DNA of 48,936 nt from Betaproteobacteria bacterium (GTDB lineage: Bacteria; Pseudomonadota; Gammaproteobacteria; Burkholderiales; Burkholderiaceae_C), in assembly GCA_947448675.1 (NCBI GenBank), contig CANFOR010000001.1, positions 1 to 48,936 of the forward strand, given 5' to 3'. The translations under genes and the position numbers were made by a program. The number at the start of each line of letters is the position of its first letter. Within the stretch, counting starts at the first letter, position 1. The notes under the pieces were generated by a model. It was not told where the DNA came from. It worked only from the letters and a program-made list of their open reading frames with translations, and did no database searches. This document shows, in pieces, positions 35,973-44,725 of the stretch.

Positions 35973-35986
35973 TGCACTATACTGCT
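35973..35986. promoter_or_regulatory. Near-match BoxR operator between boxR and the ligase gene
   Basis: TGCA-N6-TGCT, one base off the repeat seen before boxC. It overlaps a TATACT (35978-35983) that could be the -10 for the ligase-liv operon, though its -35 is weak. It could serve both divergent genes. Confidence 0.55.
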
Positions 35987-36052
35987 TAAAATAGGTTCCA
36001 CACAGGCCCTAAACCCATACCAGCGATTTTTTTGAACGACATGGAGACAGAT

Positions 36053-37642
36053 ATGGACCCGATAGTGAGCGACGCGAGCGAACTTCCGGCTCGGTTCAAC
36101 TTTGCGCACCACTTGTTGCAGCTCAACCAAGGGCGCGGCAACAAGCCTGCCTTTATCGACGACCACGGCAGTTTGGGCTATGCCGATTTAGCGCACAGCA
36201 TCCAGCGCTGTGCAGCGGGCTTGCTGGCGCTGGGCATTCGGCGTGAAGAGCGGGTGTTGCTGCTGATGCAAGACTGCAATGACTGGCCTGTGGCTTTCTT
36301 GGGGGCTCTCTACGCAGGCATTATTCCCGTGGCTGTGAACACCATGCTCACCGCAGACGACTACGCCTACATGCTGGCGAACAGCCGTGCGCAGGCAGCC
36401 CTGGTATCGGCGAGTTTATTGCCGGTGCTCAAAGAAGCTATGGCCAAAGCACCCCATGAACTGCAAGCGCTTTTGGTCTCGCAAGGTGCAGACAATGGCA
36501 CAACTGAAAAAAGTTTTTCCCACTGGCTAGCTGCCCAAACGCCACACCCACAGTGCGCCCCCAACACGCCCGACGACATGGCTTTTTGGTTGTATTCCTC
36601 GGGTTCTACGGGTCGCCCCAAGGGCACAGTGCACACCCACGCCAATCTGTATTGGACAGCCCAGCTCTATGGCAAAAATTTGTTGGGCTTAACCGAATCT
36701 GACATTTGCTTTTCAGCCGCCAAACTCTTTTTTGCCTATGGCTTGGGTAATGGTCTGTCATTTCCTTTAACGGTAGGCGCTACTACCGTGCTCATGGCCG
36801 AGCGGGCTACGCCTGCAGCAATCTTCAAACGCTTGGTTAACTACAAAACCAGCGTGTATTTTGGTGCGCCCACGGGTTACGCAGGCATGTTGGCATCACC
36901 CGACTTACCCGCGCGTGAACAGACCGCACTGCGCATGTGCTCCTCTGCCGGAGAAGCCTTGCCACGCGAACTGGGCGAGCGTTTTACCCAACATTTTGGC
37001 GTCTCCATCGTCGACGGTATTGGTTCAACCGAAATGCTGCATGTGTACCTGTCCAACCACCCCAACGATGTGCGCTACGGCAGCACCGGCAAAGCAGTGC
37101 CCGGCTACGCGTTGGAGCTGCGCGACGAAGACGGCCGTGTGCTCACCGGTGCAGGCGAGATTGGCGACTTGTACATCAAAGGCCCGTCTGCTGCCCTGCT
37201 CTACTGGGCCAACCGCAGCAAAACCCGCGAAACCTTTCAAGGCGAGTGGACCAAAAGCGGTGACAAATATGTGCGCGATGCCGATGGCTACTACATCTAT
37301 TCAGGGCGCGGTGACGACATGCTGAAAATCAGCGGCCAGTATGTGTCGCCCTTTGAGGTGGAGTCCACTTTGCAGCAACACAGCGCGGTGCTCGAAGCAG
37401 CGGTGATTGGTGTGAACGATGAAAACGGCTTAACCCGCAGCAAAGCCTTTGTGGTGCTGAAAGAGCCAGGCACGGCCACGGCACAATTGGGCGAAGAACT
37501 CAAAGCCTTTGTCAAAGCCCGCTTGGCCGCAGTCAAGTACCCGCGCCAATTGGAGTTTGTGCGCGAGCTGCCTAAAACCGCAACTGGAAAAATACAACGC
37601 TTTCGCCTGCGCGACCAAGAAGCGCAAAAACAAACACCCTAA
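36053..37642 (+). CDS. Benzoate-CoA ligase
   Basis: Activates benzoate to benzoyl-CoA with ATP, first step of the box pathway. 529 residues from the ATG preceded by GGAGA at six bases; earlier TTG and ATG starts are possible but lack a site. The AMP-binding loop YSSGSTGRPKG is at about 181-191, with DGIGSTEMLHVYLSN (specificity region) and the C-terminal swinging domain with RGDDMLKISGQYVSP and the catalytic Lys in PKTATGKIQRF near 515. The benzoate specificity is inferred from overall resemblance and the box neighbourhood. Its TAA overlaps the next ATG by one base. Confidence 0.92.
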   Translation: MDPIVSDASELPARFNFAHHLLQLNQGRGNKPAFIDDHGSLGYADLAHSIQRCAAGLLALGIRREERVLLLMQDCNDWPVAFLGALYAGIIPVAVNTMLTADDYAYMLANSRAQAALVSASLLPVLKEAMAKAPHELQALLVSQGADNGTTEKSFSHWLAAQTPHPQCAPNTPDDMAFWLYSSGSTGRPKGTVHTHANLYWTAQLYGKNLLGLTESDICFSAAKLFFAYGLGNGLSFPLTVGATTVLMAERATPAAIFKRLVNYKTSVYFGAPTGYAGMLASPDLPAREQTALRMCSSAGEALPRELGERFTQHFGVSIVDGIGSTEMLHVYLSNHPNDVRYGSTGKAVPGYALELRDEDGRVLTGAGEIGDLYIKGPSAALLYWANRSKTRETFQGEWTKSGDKYVRDADGYYIYSGRGDDMLKISGQYVSPFEVESTLQQHSAVLEAAVIGVNDENGLTRSKAFVVLKEPGTATAQLGEELKAFVKARLAAVKYPRQLEFVRELPKTATGKIQRFRLRDQEAQKQTP

Positions 37643-38523
37643 TGGATCTAACCACCTTCTTCATCCAGTGCTTGAACGCATTGCAATACGGCCTGCTGCT
37701 GTTTTTGGTAGCTTCGGGCCTGACCCTGATCTTTGGCATCATGGGTGTTATCAACCTCGCGCATGGCAGCTTCTACATGATCGGCGCCTACATGGCCTAC
37801 GGCTTAGCACCACTGGTTGGTGCTAGTTTAGGTGGCGGTTTTTTCATCACCTTGCTGGTCGGACTGGTGCTGTCTGTGCTGCTGGGCTACGCGCTGGAAT
37901 GGGTGTTTTTCAGCTACCTGTACGAACGCGAGCACTTGCAACAAGTGCTGATGACCTACGGGCTTATTTTGGTGTTTGAAGAGCTGCGCAGCATCTTGGT
38001 GGGTGACGATGTGCATGGCGTTGAAATCCCTGCGCTGCTGGCAGGCTCGCTGCCGCTCAGCGATGTGATGACCTATCCGGTTTACCGCTTGTTTATATCG
38101 GGCGTGTGCTTGGCCTTGGCCTTGGGCATGTACTGGGTCTTCACGCGCACCCGCTTGGGTATGAGGATCCGCGCGGGCAGCAGCAACCGCGAAATGGTTC
38201 AATCTTTAGGCATCGACATCAAGCTCCTGTACCGCGTGGTTTTTGCCGCCGGCGTAGCCATTGCCGCGTTGGCGGGCATGGTGGCAGCGCCCATCTCATC
38301 GGTCTACCCGGGCATGGGCAATAGCGTGCTGATTATTTGTTTTGTGGTGGTGGTGATAGGTGGCATCGGCTCGATTCGTGGCGCACTCTTGGCGGCTTTG
38401 CTGATTGGCGTGGTGGACACCTTTGGCAAGGTCTTGCTACCGCAAGCATCGGGCGTTTTGGTGTATGTGCTGATGGCCCTTATTTTGCTGTGGAAGCCTG
38501 ACGGCCTCTTCAAAGCAGGTTGA
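37642..38523 (+). CDS. Branched-chain-type ABC importer permease (LivH-like), probably for benzoate
   Basis: 293-residue inner-membrane permease with about eight helices. Family signs: LTLIFGIMGVINLAHGSFYMIGAY near the N-terminus (first part), ALEWVFFSYLYEREHLQQVL, and GIGSIRGALLAALLIGVVDTFGK. Translational coupling to the ligase (TAATG) argues that the importer carries the ligase substrate. The start is fixed by this overlap. Confidence 0.92.
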   Translation: MDLTTFFIQCLNALQYGLLLFLVASGLTLIFGIMGVINLAHGSFYMIGAYMAYGLAPLVGASLGGGFFITLLVGLVLSVLLGYALEWVFFSYLYEREHLQQVLMTYGLILVFEELRSILVGDDVHGVEIPALLAGSLPLSDVMTYPVYRLFISGVCLALALGMYWVFTRTRLGMRIRAGSSNREMVQSLGIDIKLLYRVVFAAGVAIAALAGMVAAPISSVYPGMGNSVLIICFVVVVIGGIGSIRGALLAALLIGVVDTFGKVLLPQASGVLVYVLMALILLWKPDGLFKAG

Positions 38524-38537
38524 TTTATTTTAAGTAT

Positions 38538-39530
38538 ATGAAATATTCAAAACTTGCTTTTGTGGTTTTAGCTTTCGCTTTGCTAGCTTTTCTACCCCTG
38601 TGGGCCAGCCCTTATGGCATCGACCTGGCAAGCAAGATCATGGTCTTTTCCATCTTTGCGCTCAGCCTCGAATTGTTGGTGGGCAGCACGGGCTTGGTCT
38701 GTTTTGGACACGCGGCGTTTTTTGGCATTGGCGCTTACGCCACGGTACTGCTCTCGCCTAAAGATGGCGCGGCCTCTGTACTCTGGCTCATGCCCGCTTG
38801 CGCACTGGCCGCTGCGCTCTACGCTTTGCTGGTGGGCGCATTGTCTTTGCGCACCAAGGGTGTGTACTTCATCATGGTCACCCTGGCCTTTGCGCAAATG
38901 GCCTACTACGTGGTGCACGACACGCCCCTGGGCGGCGGCACAGACGGCATTTACCTCAGCGCCAAGCCCACCTTGGGCGATCTACTGAACCTTGACAAAG
39001 CCCTGGTCTACTACGCTTTTACCTGGGCTTGCTTGGCGGCGGTATTTGGCTTTTTAGCCTTGTTGCTGCGCTCGCGTTTTGGCCGCGCCTTGGCAGGCAT
39101 TCGCGTGAACGAGCAGCGCATGCGCGCCACCGGTTTTGCCACCTACCCCTACAAGCTTGCAGCCTTTGTGCTCTCAGGCGCAATTGCCGGATTGGCCGGT
39201 TTTTTGTTCGCCGTGAAAGACGGTTTTGTCAACCCCGAATTGATGAGTTGGCATTGGTCGGGCGAGGTGCTCATCATGATTATCTTGGGTGGCTTGGGCC
39301 ATTTGCGTGGCGCGCTGATGGGTGCTTTTGCGTTTGCCCTGCTGCAAGAGTTTTTTAAGTCTGACGCGGTATTTGGCGACTTTGCCAAACACTGGCATTT
39401 GGGCCTGGGCCTTAGCATCATTGCCTGCGTGGCCCTGCTACCCAGCGGCTTGGTGGGCTTGCCTGCGCAGCTGCGCAAACGCTGGGATGCGCGCCAGGGC
39501 AAACTGCAAAACACAGCGGAGGCACCATGA
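38538..39530 (+). CDS. Branched-chain-type ABC importer permease (LivM-like)
   Basis: 330-residue second permease. Motifs: GSTGLVCFGHAAFFGIGAY, LRTKGVYFIMVTLAFAQM and the EAA-like RVNEQRMRATGFATYPYKL. I use the ATG; a TTG 18 bases earlier would overlap the preceding stop and is equally possible, since neither has a clear ribosome site. The stop overlaps the next gene as ATGA. Confidence 0.9.
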   Translation: MKYSKLAFVVLAFALLAFLPLWASPYGIDLASKIMVFSIFALSLELLVGSTGLVCFGHAAFFGIGAYATVLLSPKDGAASVLWLMPACALAAALYALLVGALSLRTKGVYFIMVTLAFAQMAYYVVHDTPLGGGTDGIYLSAKPTLGDLLNLDKALVYYAFTWACLAAVFGFLALLLRSRFGRALAGIRVNEQRMRATGFATYPYKLAAFVLSGAIAGLAGFLFAVKDGFVNPELMSWHWSGEVLIMIILGGLGHLRGALMGAFAFALLQEFFKSDAVFGDFAKHWHLGLGLSIIACVALLPSGLVGLPAQLRKRWDARQGKLQNTAEAP

Positions 39531-40279
39531 GCGCGCCAGAGGTGCTGCTGCGCGGCCACGAAATCACCCGCCGCTGGGGCGGCTTGGTGGCGCTCGACAA
39601 AGTTTCACTAACGCTAGAGCGCGGCAGCGTGCATGCCGTGATTGGCACCAATGGCGCGGGCAAATCGACGCTCATCAATATTCTCTCGGGTGAAATTGCG
39701 CCCTCCAGTGGCCGGGTGGAGTTGCTCGGCCATGATGCCACGGGCTGGACACAACCCAAGCGGGCCCAAGCCGGTTTGGGTCGTAGCTACCAGCGCAACA
39801 CCATTTACCCCAGCTTTAGCGTGCTAGAAAACTGCCGTTTAGCGGCCCAAGCGCGCACGCAAAAGCCCTGGGCTTGGTGGAGCAGTGCGCAGCGCTGCAA
39901 CAGCAGCCTAGAGGCCGCACACGCCGCTGCACAGCGCGCTGGATTGAGCGACTTGCTAGAGCGCCCTGCAGGCCTGCTGTCGCATGGGCAAAAGCGCCAA
40001 TTAGAGATTGCCATGTGCTTGGCCACCGCGCCCCAAGTGCTCTTGCTCGACGAGCCTTTGGCAGGCATGGGCGCAGAAGAAACCGAACGCATGTTGGCCC
40101 TGTTAGCGCAGCTTAAAACCCAGCACGCGATTTTGCTGGTTGAGCATGACATGGACGCCGTGTTTCGCATTGCCGACTGCATCACCGTCATGGTCAATGG
40201 CTCGGTGATCTCCTCGGGCACGCCCGATTTTGTTCGCAATAGCGCCCAGGTGCGCAGCGCCTATTTGGGGGAGCACTAG
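39527..40279 (+). CDS. Branched-chain-type ABC importer ATPase (LivG-like)
   Basis: 250-residue ATPase. Walker A GTNGAGKST (about 39-47), GLGRSYQRNTIYPSFSVLEN, signature LLSHGQKRQLEIAMCLA (SHGQ in place of the classic SGGQ, normal in this family) and Walker B VLLLDEPLAGMG. It is coupled by ATGA to the permease before it and sits one base ahead of the next ATPase. Confidence 0.93.
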   Translation: MSAPEVLLRGHEITRRWGGLVALDKVSLTLERGSVHAVIGTNGAGKSTLINILSGEIAPSSGRVELLGHDATGWTQPKRAQAGLGRSYQRNTIYPSFSVLENCRLAAQARTQKPWAWWSSAQRCNSSLEAAHAAAQRAGLSDLLERPAGLLSHGQKRQLEIAMCLATAPQVLLLDEPLAGMGAEETERMLALLAQLKTQHAILLVEHDMDAVFRIADCITVMVNGSVISSGTPDFVRNSAQVRSAYLGEH

Positions 40280-40280
40280 C

Positions 40281-41003
40281 ATGGCGCAAGAACTGATCGT
40301 AGACGCCAGCGGCATCAACGCCTGGTACGGCTCCAGCCATGTGCTGCACAACGTGGCCCTGCAAATTGCGCGTGGCCAAACCGTGGGCCTACTGGGCCGC
40401 AACGGCATGGGCAAGAGCACGCTGATTCGCACCCTGCTGGGCCATGTGCCCCAGCGCAGTGGCCGCATTGCGCTCTTTGGCCAAGATGCCGCGCAGGCCT
40501 TGCCGCACCAGGTGGCGCGCATGGGCATTGCTTATGTGCCCGAGGGTCGCGGCGTGTTCCCTAACCTCACCGTGCGCGAAAATTTGGTAATGGCTGCACG
40601 CAGCCCCAGCCCAGGCCAAAGCAGTGCAAGCCATTGGTCTTTAGCGCGTGTGTTGGAAACTTTTCCACGCTTGCAAGAGCGCCTGGGCCATTGGGGCGCG
40701 CAACTCTCGGGCGGCGAGCAGCAAATGCTGTCGATTGGCCGCGCGCTGATGACCCAGCCGCAGCTGATCGTGCTCGACGAAGCTACCGAGGGCCTAGCAC
40801 CCCTGATCGTGGCCGAGATTTGGCGCGTGGTGGCACAGATCCGCGCCAGCGGCATTGCCACCTTGATTGTCGACCGCGACTACCGCAAAGTGCTGGCCCA
40901 TGCCGACCACGCCGTGGTCTTGCAAAAGGGCCAGGTGGTGATGCAAGGCGATGCAAAAATCATAGCGCTTGACGCACAGCTAGCGGGCTTTTTGGGCGTT
41001 TAA
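40281..41003 (+). CDS. Branched-chain-type ABC importer ATPase (LivF-like)
   Basis: 240-residue ATPase. Walker A GRNGMGKST (about 38-46), YVPEGRGVFPNLTVREN, signature LSGGEQQMLSIGRAL, and Walker B LIVLDEATEGLAP. The start is the ATG one base after the LivG stop; the earlier in-frame start lies inside that gene. It is the last gene of the ligase-importer operon. No periplasmic binding protein accompanies it in this window. Confidence 0.93.
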   Translation: MAQELIVDASGINAWYGSSHVLHNVALQIARGQTVGLLGRNGMGKSTLIRTLLGHVPQRSGRIALFGQDAAQALPHQVARMGIAYVPEGRGVFPNLTVRENLVMAARSPSPGQSSASHWSLARVLETFPRLQERLGHWGAQLSGGEQQMLSIGRALMTQPQLIVLDEATEGLAPLIVAEIWRVVAQIRASGIATLIVDRDYRKVLAHADHAVVLQKGQVVMQGDAKIIALDAQLAGFLGV

Positions 41004-41032
41004 CGGCCCCAAAAGCAGGCTAAAAAACAGTT

Positions 41033-41665
41033 TTAACGGCCGTAGGTAGCGGTAAAGCTGGCCTTGCCCAGCAGGTTAGCGCCCAGACCTTTGTTCAGCA
41101 CAAACGAGTAGAGCGCAGCGGTGCCGGTTTTGGGCACGCCACCGGCTTTTTGCACGTCGTCTACCGCCAGTGCGTAGAGCGTAAACACATAGCGGTGTGG
41201 CTTGTCGCCCGTGGGTGGGCAGGGGCCGCCGTAGTTGCCATTGGCACCCGTAGCGCCGGTGTCGGCAAAGTCGGTATTGCCACCAAAGGCGGGCGCTGGC
41301 AGCGTGGCCGCAGCATTGCCCGCGCCTTGCGCCAAGCCGGTGCTGCTAGCGGGCATGTTGTATACCGCCCAATGCCAAAAGCCGCTGCCCGTGGGCGCGT
41401 CAGGGTCGTGGATTTGCAGGGCCAAAGATTTGGTGCCCGCAGGCACATTGCTCCACTGCAAGGCGGGCGACACATTGCCACCCGTGCAACCAAAGCCGTT
41501 CAAAATAAATTTGTTGGCAAAACTGCCCGAAGCCAAGTCGGGGCTCGACAGCGTAAACGCCGTGCCCTGCGCCTGCACATTGAGCATGCCCAAAGCACAC
41601 AACAGCATGGCTGCAAACAAGTTGGAAGGCCGCAAAGCGCGGGGCAGAGCTGAAAGGGTTGGCAT
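41033..41665 (-). CDS. Periplasmic PEBP-family protein (YbhB/YbcL type)
   Basis: 210-residue member of the phosphatidylethanolamine-binding / Raf-kinase-inhibitor-like family. The signal peptide is about residues 1-33 (cleavage after VQA). The ligand pocket motif DPDAPTGSGFWHW and the GPCPPTGDKPHRYVFTLYAL block are both present, as in E. coli YbhB. The exported form is less common than the cytoplasmic one. Two cysteines (GFGCTGG and GGPCPP) could pair in the periplasm. Its function is unassigned. Convergent with the importer operon. Confidence 0.9.
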   Translation of the reverse strand: MPTLSALPRALRPSNLFAAMLLCALGMLNVQAQGTAFTLSSPDLASGSFANKFILNGFGCTGGNVSPALQWSNVPAGTKSLALQIHDPDAPTGSGFWHWAVYNMPASSTGLAQGAGNAAATLPAPAFGGNTDFADTGATGANGNYGGPCPPTGDKPHRYVFTLYALAVDDVQKAGGVPKTGTAALYSFVLNKGLGANLLGKASFTATYGR

Positions 41666-41743
41666 GCTGGACTCCTGAAAGTTAGGGCTTTAAAGGTAGC
41701 AGCAAATGCATCTGTAAAGCATGGGGCTTATACCCATGTGCGC

Positions 41744-42967
41744 CTAGGCTTGGCCCCGGCACACACGCGCCACATCGGTTAGCGGAATCACCGAGGCCTT
41801 AGGACCAATCGGATACGCTTGTCGAACTGGCGCCACCAAGTAGCTGTGCTGCAAGCCGATGTCTTCGCTCGACTGCCAAAAACCGCGCGCCGGTTTGGGC
41901 GCACTCGAAAACTTGGCCTCAAAGCCCAAGCGCTTGTCGCCCATGGTCAGCACCACGTCGATTTCTGCGCCAGCAGCCGTGCGATAAAAATTCACTTCGG
42001 AGCCCGTGGGCGCCGCAGCCGCAACATGTTCCACCACCATACCTTCCCAACTGGCACCCACCACCGGGTGCCCTTGCAATTGCGCCACCGAACTTATGCC
42101 CAGTAGCGCATGCAGCAAGCCGGTGTCGCGCACATACGCCTTGGGCGACTTGACCAAGCGCTTGCCCAGGTTGGCGTGCAAGGGCTGCAGGCGGCGCAGC
42201 ATCATGGCGTCGACAAACAAGTCAAGGTAGCGGGTAATCGTGGTGTGCGCCACGCCGCCCAAGGCTTGGCCAATTTGCGCTGCATTGAAGACCTGCCCGT
42301 GGTTGTGGGCGAGCATGCGCCACACACGGTGCAAAGTCGTCGCTGCAATGGTGACGCCGAGCTGGGGCAAGTCGCGCTGCAAGAAGGTTTGGATCATGTC
42401 TTGCCGCCATTGCATAGAACGTGCGTCGCTGCTGGCGGTATAGGCCAAGGGGAAACCACCGCGCAACATCAAGCGCTGCAAGCCCAGCAAGGCCGCTTCG
42501 CCTGGGCTACTGCCACCCAAGGCACTGGCCACATCGGGCAACTCTTGTGCGAGCAAAGGCGCAAGCTCCAAGTAGCTCACACGCCCAGCTAGCGACTCCG
42601 CGCTTTGGCGCAGCAACTTGCCCGAGGCAGACCCGAGCAACAGCAAACGGCCAGGCTGGCGCGCGGCATCAATTTGCGGGCGCAATGCTTCAAAAATCCC
42701 GGGCAATGCCTGTACTTCATCGAGCACAAGCAAGTTGTTCTTCTGGGCCGCAAAAAAAGCTTCGACGTCTTGTAGCTGTGCACGGTCCGAGGCGCGCTCC
42801 ATGTCTAAGAACACCGTACCCGGGCTTTGCGCCGCTATGGCACGGGCCAAGGTAGTCTTGCCCACTTGGCGTGGCCCGAGCAACACAACGCCAGGGTAGT
42901 AGCTCAGTCGTTCTAGCGCGGTTTCTAGCTGCTGCCGAGGAATAGAAGGGAATTCATCTGCATTCAT
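41744..42967 (-). CDS. AAA+ ATPase with C-terminal DUF4143 (AAA_14 family)
   Basis: 407-residue cytoplasmic ATPase. Walker A GPRQVGKTT at 31-39, Walker B LLVLDEVQ at about 79-86 and a sensor-like LLLLGSASGKLL. The DUF4143 half begins near 190 and ends in a PD-(D/E)XK-like motif: EIDVVL followed by FEAKF. Family members are widespread, often single mobile-looking genes, with no settled function. I start at the ATG just after the 43-bp palindrome; a TTG 30 bases upstream lies inside the palindrome. No toxin or nuclease partner is adjacent. Confidence 0.9.
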   Translation of the reverse strand: MNADEFPSIPRQQLETALERLSYYPGVVLLGPRQVGKTTLARAIAAQSPGTVFLDMERASDRAQLQDVEAFFAAQKNNLLVLDEVQALPGIFEALRPQIDAARQPGRLLLLGSASGKLLRQSAESLAGRVSYLELAPLLAQELPDVASALGGSSPGEAALLGLQRLMLRGGFPLAYTASSDARSMQWRQDMIQTFLQRDLPQLGVTIAATTLHRVWRMLAHNHGQVFNAAQIGQALGGVAHTTITRYLDLFVDAMMLRRLQPLHANLGKRLVKSPKAYVRDTGLLHALLGISSVAQLQGHPVVGASWEGMVVEHVAAAAPTGSEVNFYRTAAGAEIDVVLTMGDKRLGFEAKFSSAPKPARGFWQSSEDIGLQHSYLVAPVRQAYPIGPKASVIPLTDVARVCRGQA

Positions 42968-43009
42968 AAGCTTGTATTTTGAGCGATGATCGCTCAAAAT
43001 ACAAGCTTA
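42967..43009. repeat. 43-bp near-perfect palindrome ahead of the DUF4143 ATPase gene
   Basis: Arms of 21 bases (42967-42987 and 42989-43009) around a single central base; the core is GTATTTTGAGCGAT and its complement. It fills most of the gap between the Nudix-MBL stop and the ATPase ATG, whose A is the last base of the palindrome. A T-run follows on the plus strand. It could be an operator for the ATPase itself, a terminator in the antisense direction, or a mobile-element end. Confidence 0.9.
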
Positions 43010-43014
43010 ATTTT

Positions 43015-44697
43015 TTACGAATAAAGCTCTTGCAATCTCTCCACATGCGCCAGCATCGAGCGTTTGGCCAGGGGCCATAGCTGCTGCGGAGTGTCGTCGT
43101 AGGCCAGGGGCACCCACGCATCGAGGTCACCGCTGGGCAATGCTTGCATGGCAGCTTTCACTTTGGCTTCGCGCTTCAGGCGGTGGGCTTTGAGCTGGGC
43201 AATGGCACCGCTGGCGTTGCCCAGCGCGTAGCCGTGGGCGGGCAAAATAAATTCAATGCGGTGCTCGGCGCAGGCCGCTTGCAGCGCGTCGAGTGCGTCG
43301 AGGTAGGCCGTCATGCTGCCGTCGGGCGGGTTGATGATGGTGGTGCTGCCATTCAAGATGTGGTCGCCGCTCAGCAGCAGGCCGTCTTCGACCAAAACCA
43401 AGCACACATGGTTGGCGGCGTGGCCGGGGGTGTAGACCACTTGCAGGCTGATTTTTTCAGCCTGCACAGAGGGTGAATCGCCCGCTAAGGCTCGCGGAAT
43501 AAGCGTAAGCAGCTCTTTATTTTGTAGCACTCGGTCGGGCGTGAATTGCGCCTGGGCGTTCGCGGTGGGGGCAGAGGGCAGGCCCAAGATGGGCGGCTTG
43601 TTGGCGCACAGGGCCTGCAAAGGCTGGGCCGCAGGCGAATGGTCGGCGTGCGAATGGGTGCAAACGATGGCACGGATGTCGCCGCCGGTGGCGTCGATTA
43701 AGCGCTGCACATGGGCCGGGCCCAGCGCGCCTTTATGTGTGTTTTCATACGGCCCCGGGTCGATAACGATGTAGCCCGTGGCCGCCGTGCCGACGATGTA
43801 GGTGTTGGTGCCCGGCCCCGTCATCACGCCGGGGTTGGACGCGGTGAGGCGCTGCACATGCTGCAGCAGGCGCACGGGCTGCTCGTGCTGCCAGTCGAGC
43901 TGGTGCAGAATTTGCCCGTCGGGGCAGACCAGGGCTAGCTCGCCAAAGGGCGCGTCGCCCTCCATGTAGCGCTCTTCAATGCCACCGAGCAAACCCGCAC
44001 GCGGGCAGCTCACCCACAGCGGCTGCTCGCTGGCGCAGGCCTGCAGCACCGCATCTACCGTGGCAAAAGGGGACAAGCGCTCGAGCGTGCGAATGGTCGG
44101 GAAGATCATAAAAAACGTACCCGCCTTTTGCCTCGCCACGGCGTCTGCGGGGCGCACCCACAGGGGCTCGAACTGCTCGGCTTCGTCGGCCACGGGCACT
44201 TGGCCGGGCGGCATGCGGGCCACCAAAAAAGCCACGTCAAAGCGCTTGGGCATGTCGCGGTCGGTGATCCATTGGGCCAGCACGTACACCGCGTCTGCAG
44301 CCAGGGTAAAGCCTTGCGCGGCGCATTGGGCGTAGAAGTCGCCCGTGCGGTCGAGCGCGTTAACGTCAGCTTGCGTGCACCAGCTGCCGTCGGCACGGCG
44401 GGCCAGCAAAACGCCTAGCTCCTCAAAACTCTCGCGCACCGCGGCCAGGGCGTAGGTCATATTTGCTACATTTTGTGTAGCACGCTGCGCGCTCTGGCTG
44501 TGCATTGTGGCGTCTTTTGCATCTACGCCACCGCCTGGGAACACATATGCGCCGGGGACAAAGCTGGCTTTGAGCGAGCGCCGCGTCATCAGCACTTCAA
44601 TGCCTTGCGGGGTGTCGCGCAGCAGCAGCACGGTGGCGGCGGGGCGGGTGGCTACGGGTTCACGCGTAGGGTGCAGGAGTTGATTTGTTCTTACCAT
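43015..44697 (-). CDS. Nudix hydrolase - metallo-beta-lactamase fusion
   Basis: 560 residues. The N-terminal half (about 15-260) is a Nudix domain with PGGGVD and the Nudix helix RESFEELGVLLA. The C-terminal half (about 290-530) is an MBL hydrolase with THSHADHSP (HxHxDH metal site), TPGHAANHVCLV and LSGDHILNG, of the RNase Z/LACTB2-like group. No signal peptide. Two pieces of the dispersed repeat (43472-43533 and 44465-44481) are read through in frame, in loops between conserved blocks. Substrate unknown; the Nudix half could be specific for CoA or nucleoside diphosphate compounds. Confidence 0.87.
   Translation of the reverse strand: MVRTNQLLHPTREPVATRPAATVLLLRDTPQGIEVLMTRRSLKASFVPGAYVFPGGGVDAKDATMHSQSAQRATQNVANMTYALAAVRESFEELGVLLARRADGSWCTQADVNALDRTGDFYAQCAAQGFTLAADAVYVLAQWITDRDMPKRFDVAFLVARMPPGQVPVADEAEQFEPLWVRPADAVARQKAGTFFMIFPTIRTLERLSPFATVDAVLQACASEQPLWVSCPRAGLLGGIEERYMEGDAPFGELALVCPDGQILHQLDWQHEQPVRLLQHVQRLTASNPGVMTGPGTNTYIVGTAATGYIVIDPGPYENTHKGALGPAHVQRLIDATGGDIRAIVCTHSHADHSPAAQPLQALCANKPPILGLPSAPTANAQAQFTPDRVLQNKELLTLIPRALAGDSPSVQAEKISLQVVYTPGHAANHVCLVLVEDGLLLSGDHILNGSTTIINPPDGSMTAYLDALDALQAACAEHRIEFILPAHGYALGNASGAIAQLKAHRLKREAKVKAAMQALPSGDLDAWVPLAYDDTPQQLWPLAKRSMLAHVERLQELYS
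43472..43533 (-). repeat. Dispersed repeat, copy F, inside the Nudix-MBL gene
   Basis: Minus-strand reading gives AGCTGCTTACGCTTATTC (43497-43514 reversed), 16/18 identical to copy B, with the tail GGGCGATTCACC that matches other copies. It encodes about ELLTLIPRALAGDSP within the MBL domain and keeps the frame open. Confidence 0.65.
44465..44481 (-). repeat. Half-length dispersed repeat (hairpin 1 only) inside the Nudix domain
   Basis: GCTACA/TGTAGC, a 6-bp stem with loop TTTTG, like hairpin 1 of the repeat. It codes for part of the loop between PGGGVD and the Nudix helix, a place where family members vary. Confidence 0.4.
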
Positions 44698-44725
44698 CGT
44701 GCCACTTTACCTGAGGAATTGCCCT

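Noticed and set aside
40999..41041. TTTAACGGCC repeated at the LivF stop and again 30 bases on
   Set aside because: A direct rather than inverted repeat, short, and spanning two convergent stop codons; no terminator-like fold.
41720..41738. CATGGG/CCCATG inverted repeat between the ATPase gene stop and the PEBP start
   Set aside because: Six-base arms only and no T-run; too weak to call a terminator or operator.
42968..42997. TTG start ten codons upstream for the DUF4143 ATPase
   Set aside because: These codons are the palindrome itself and would add residues with no family match.
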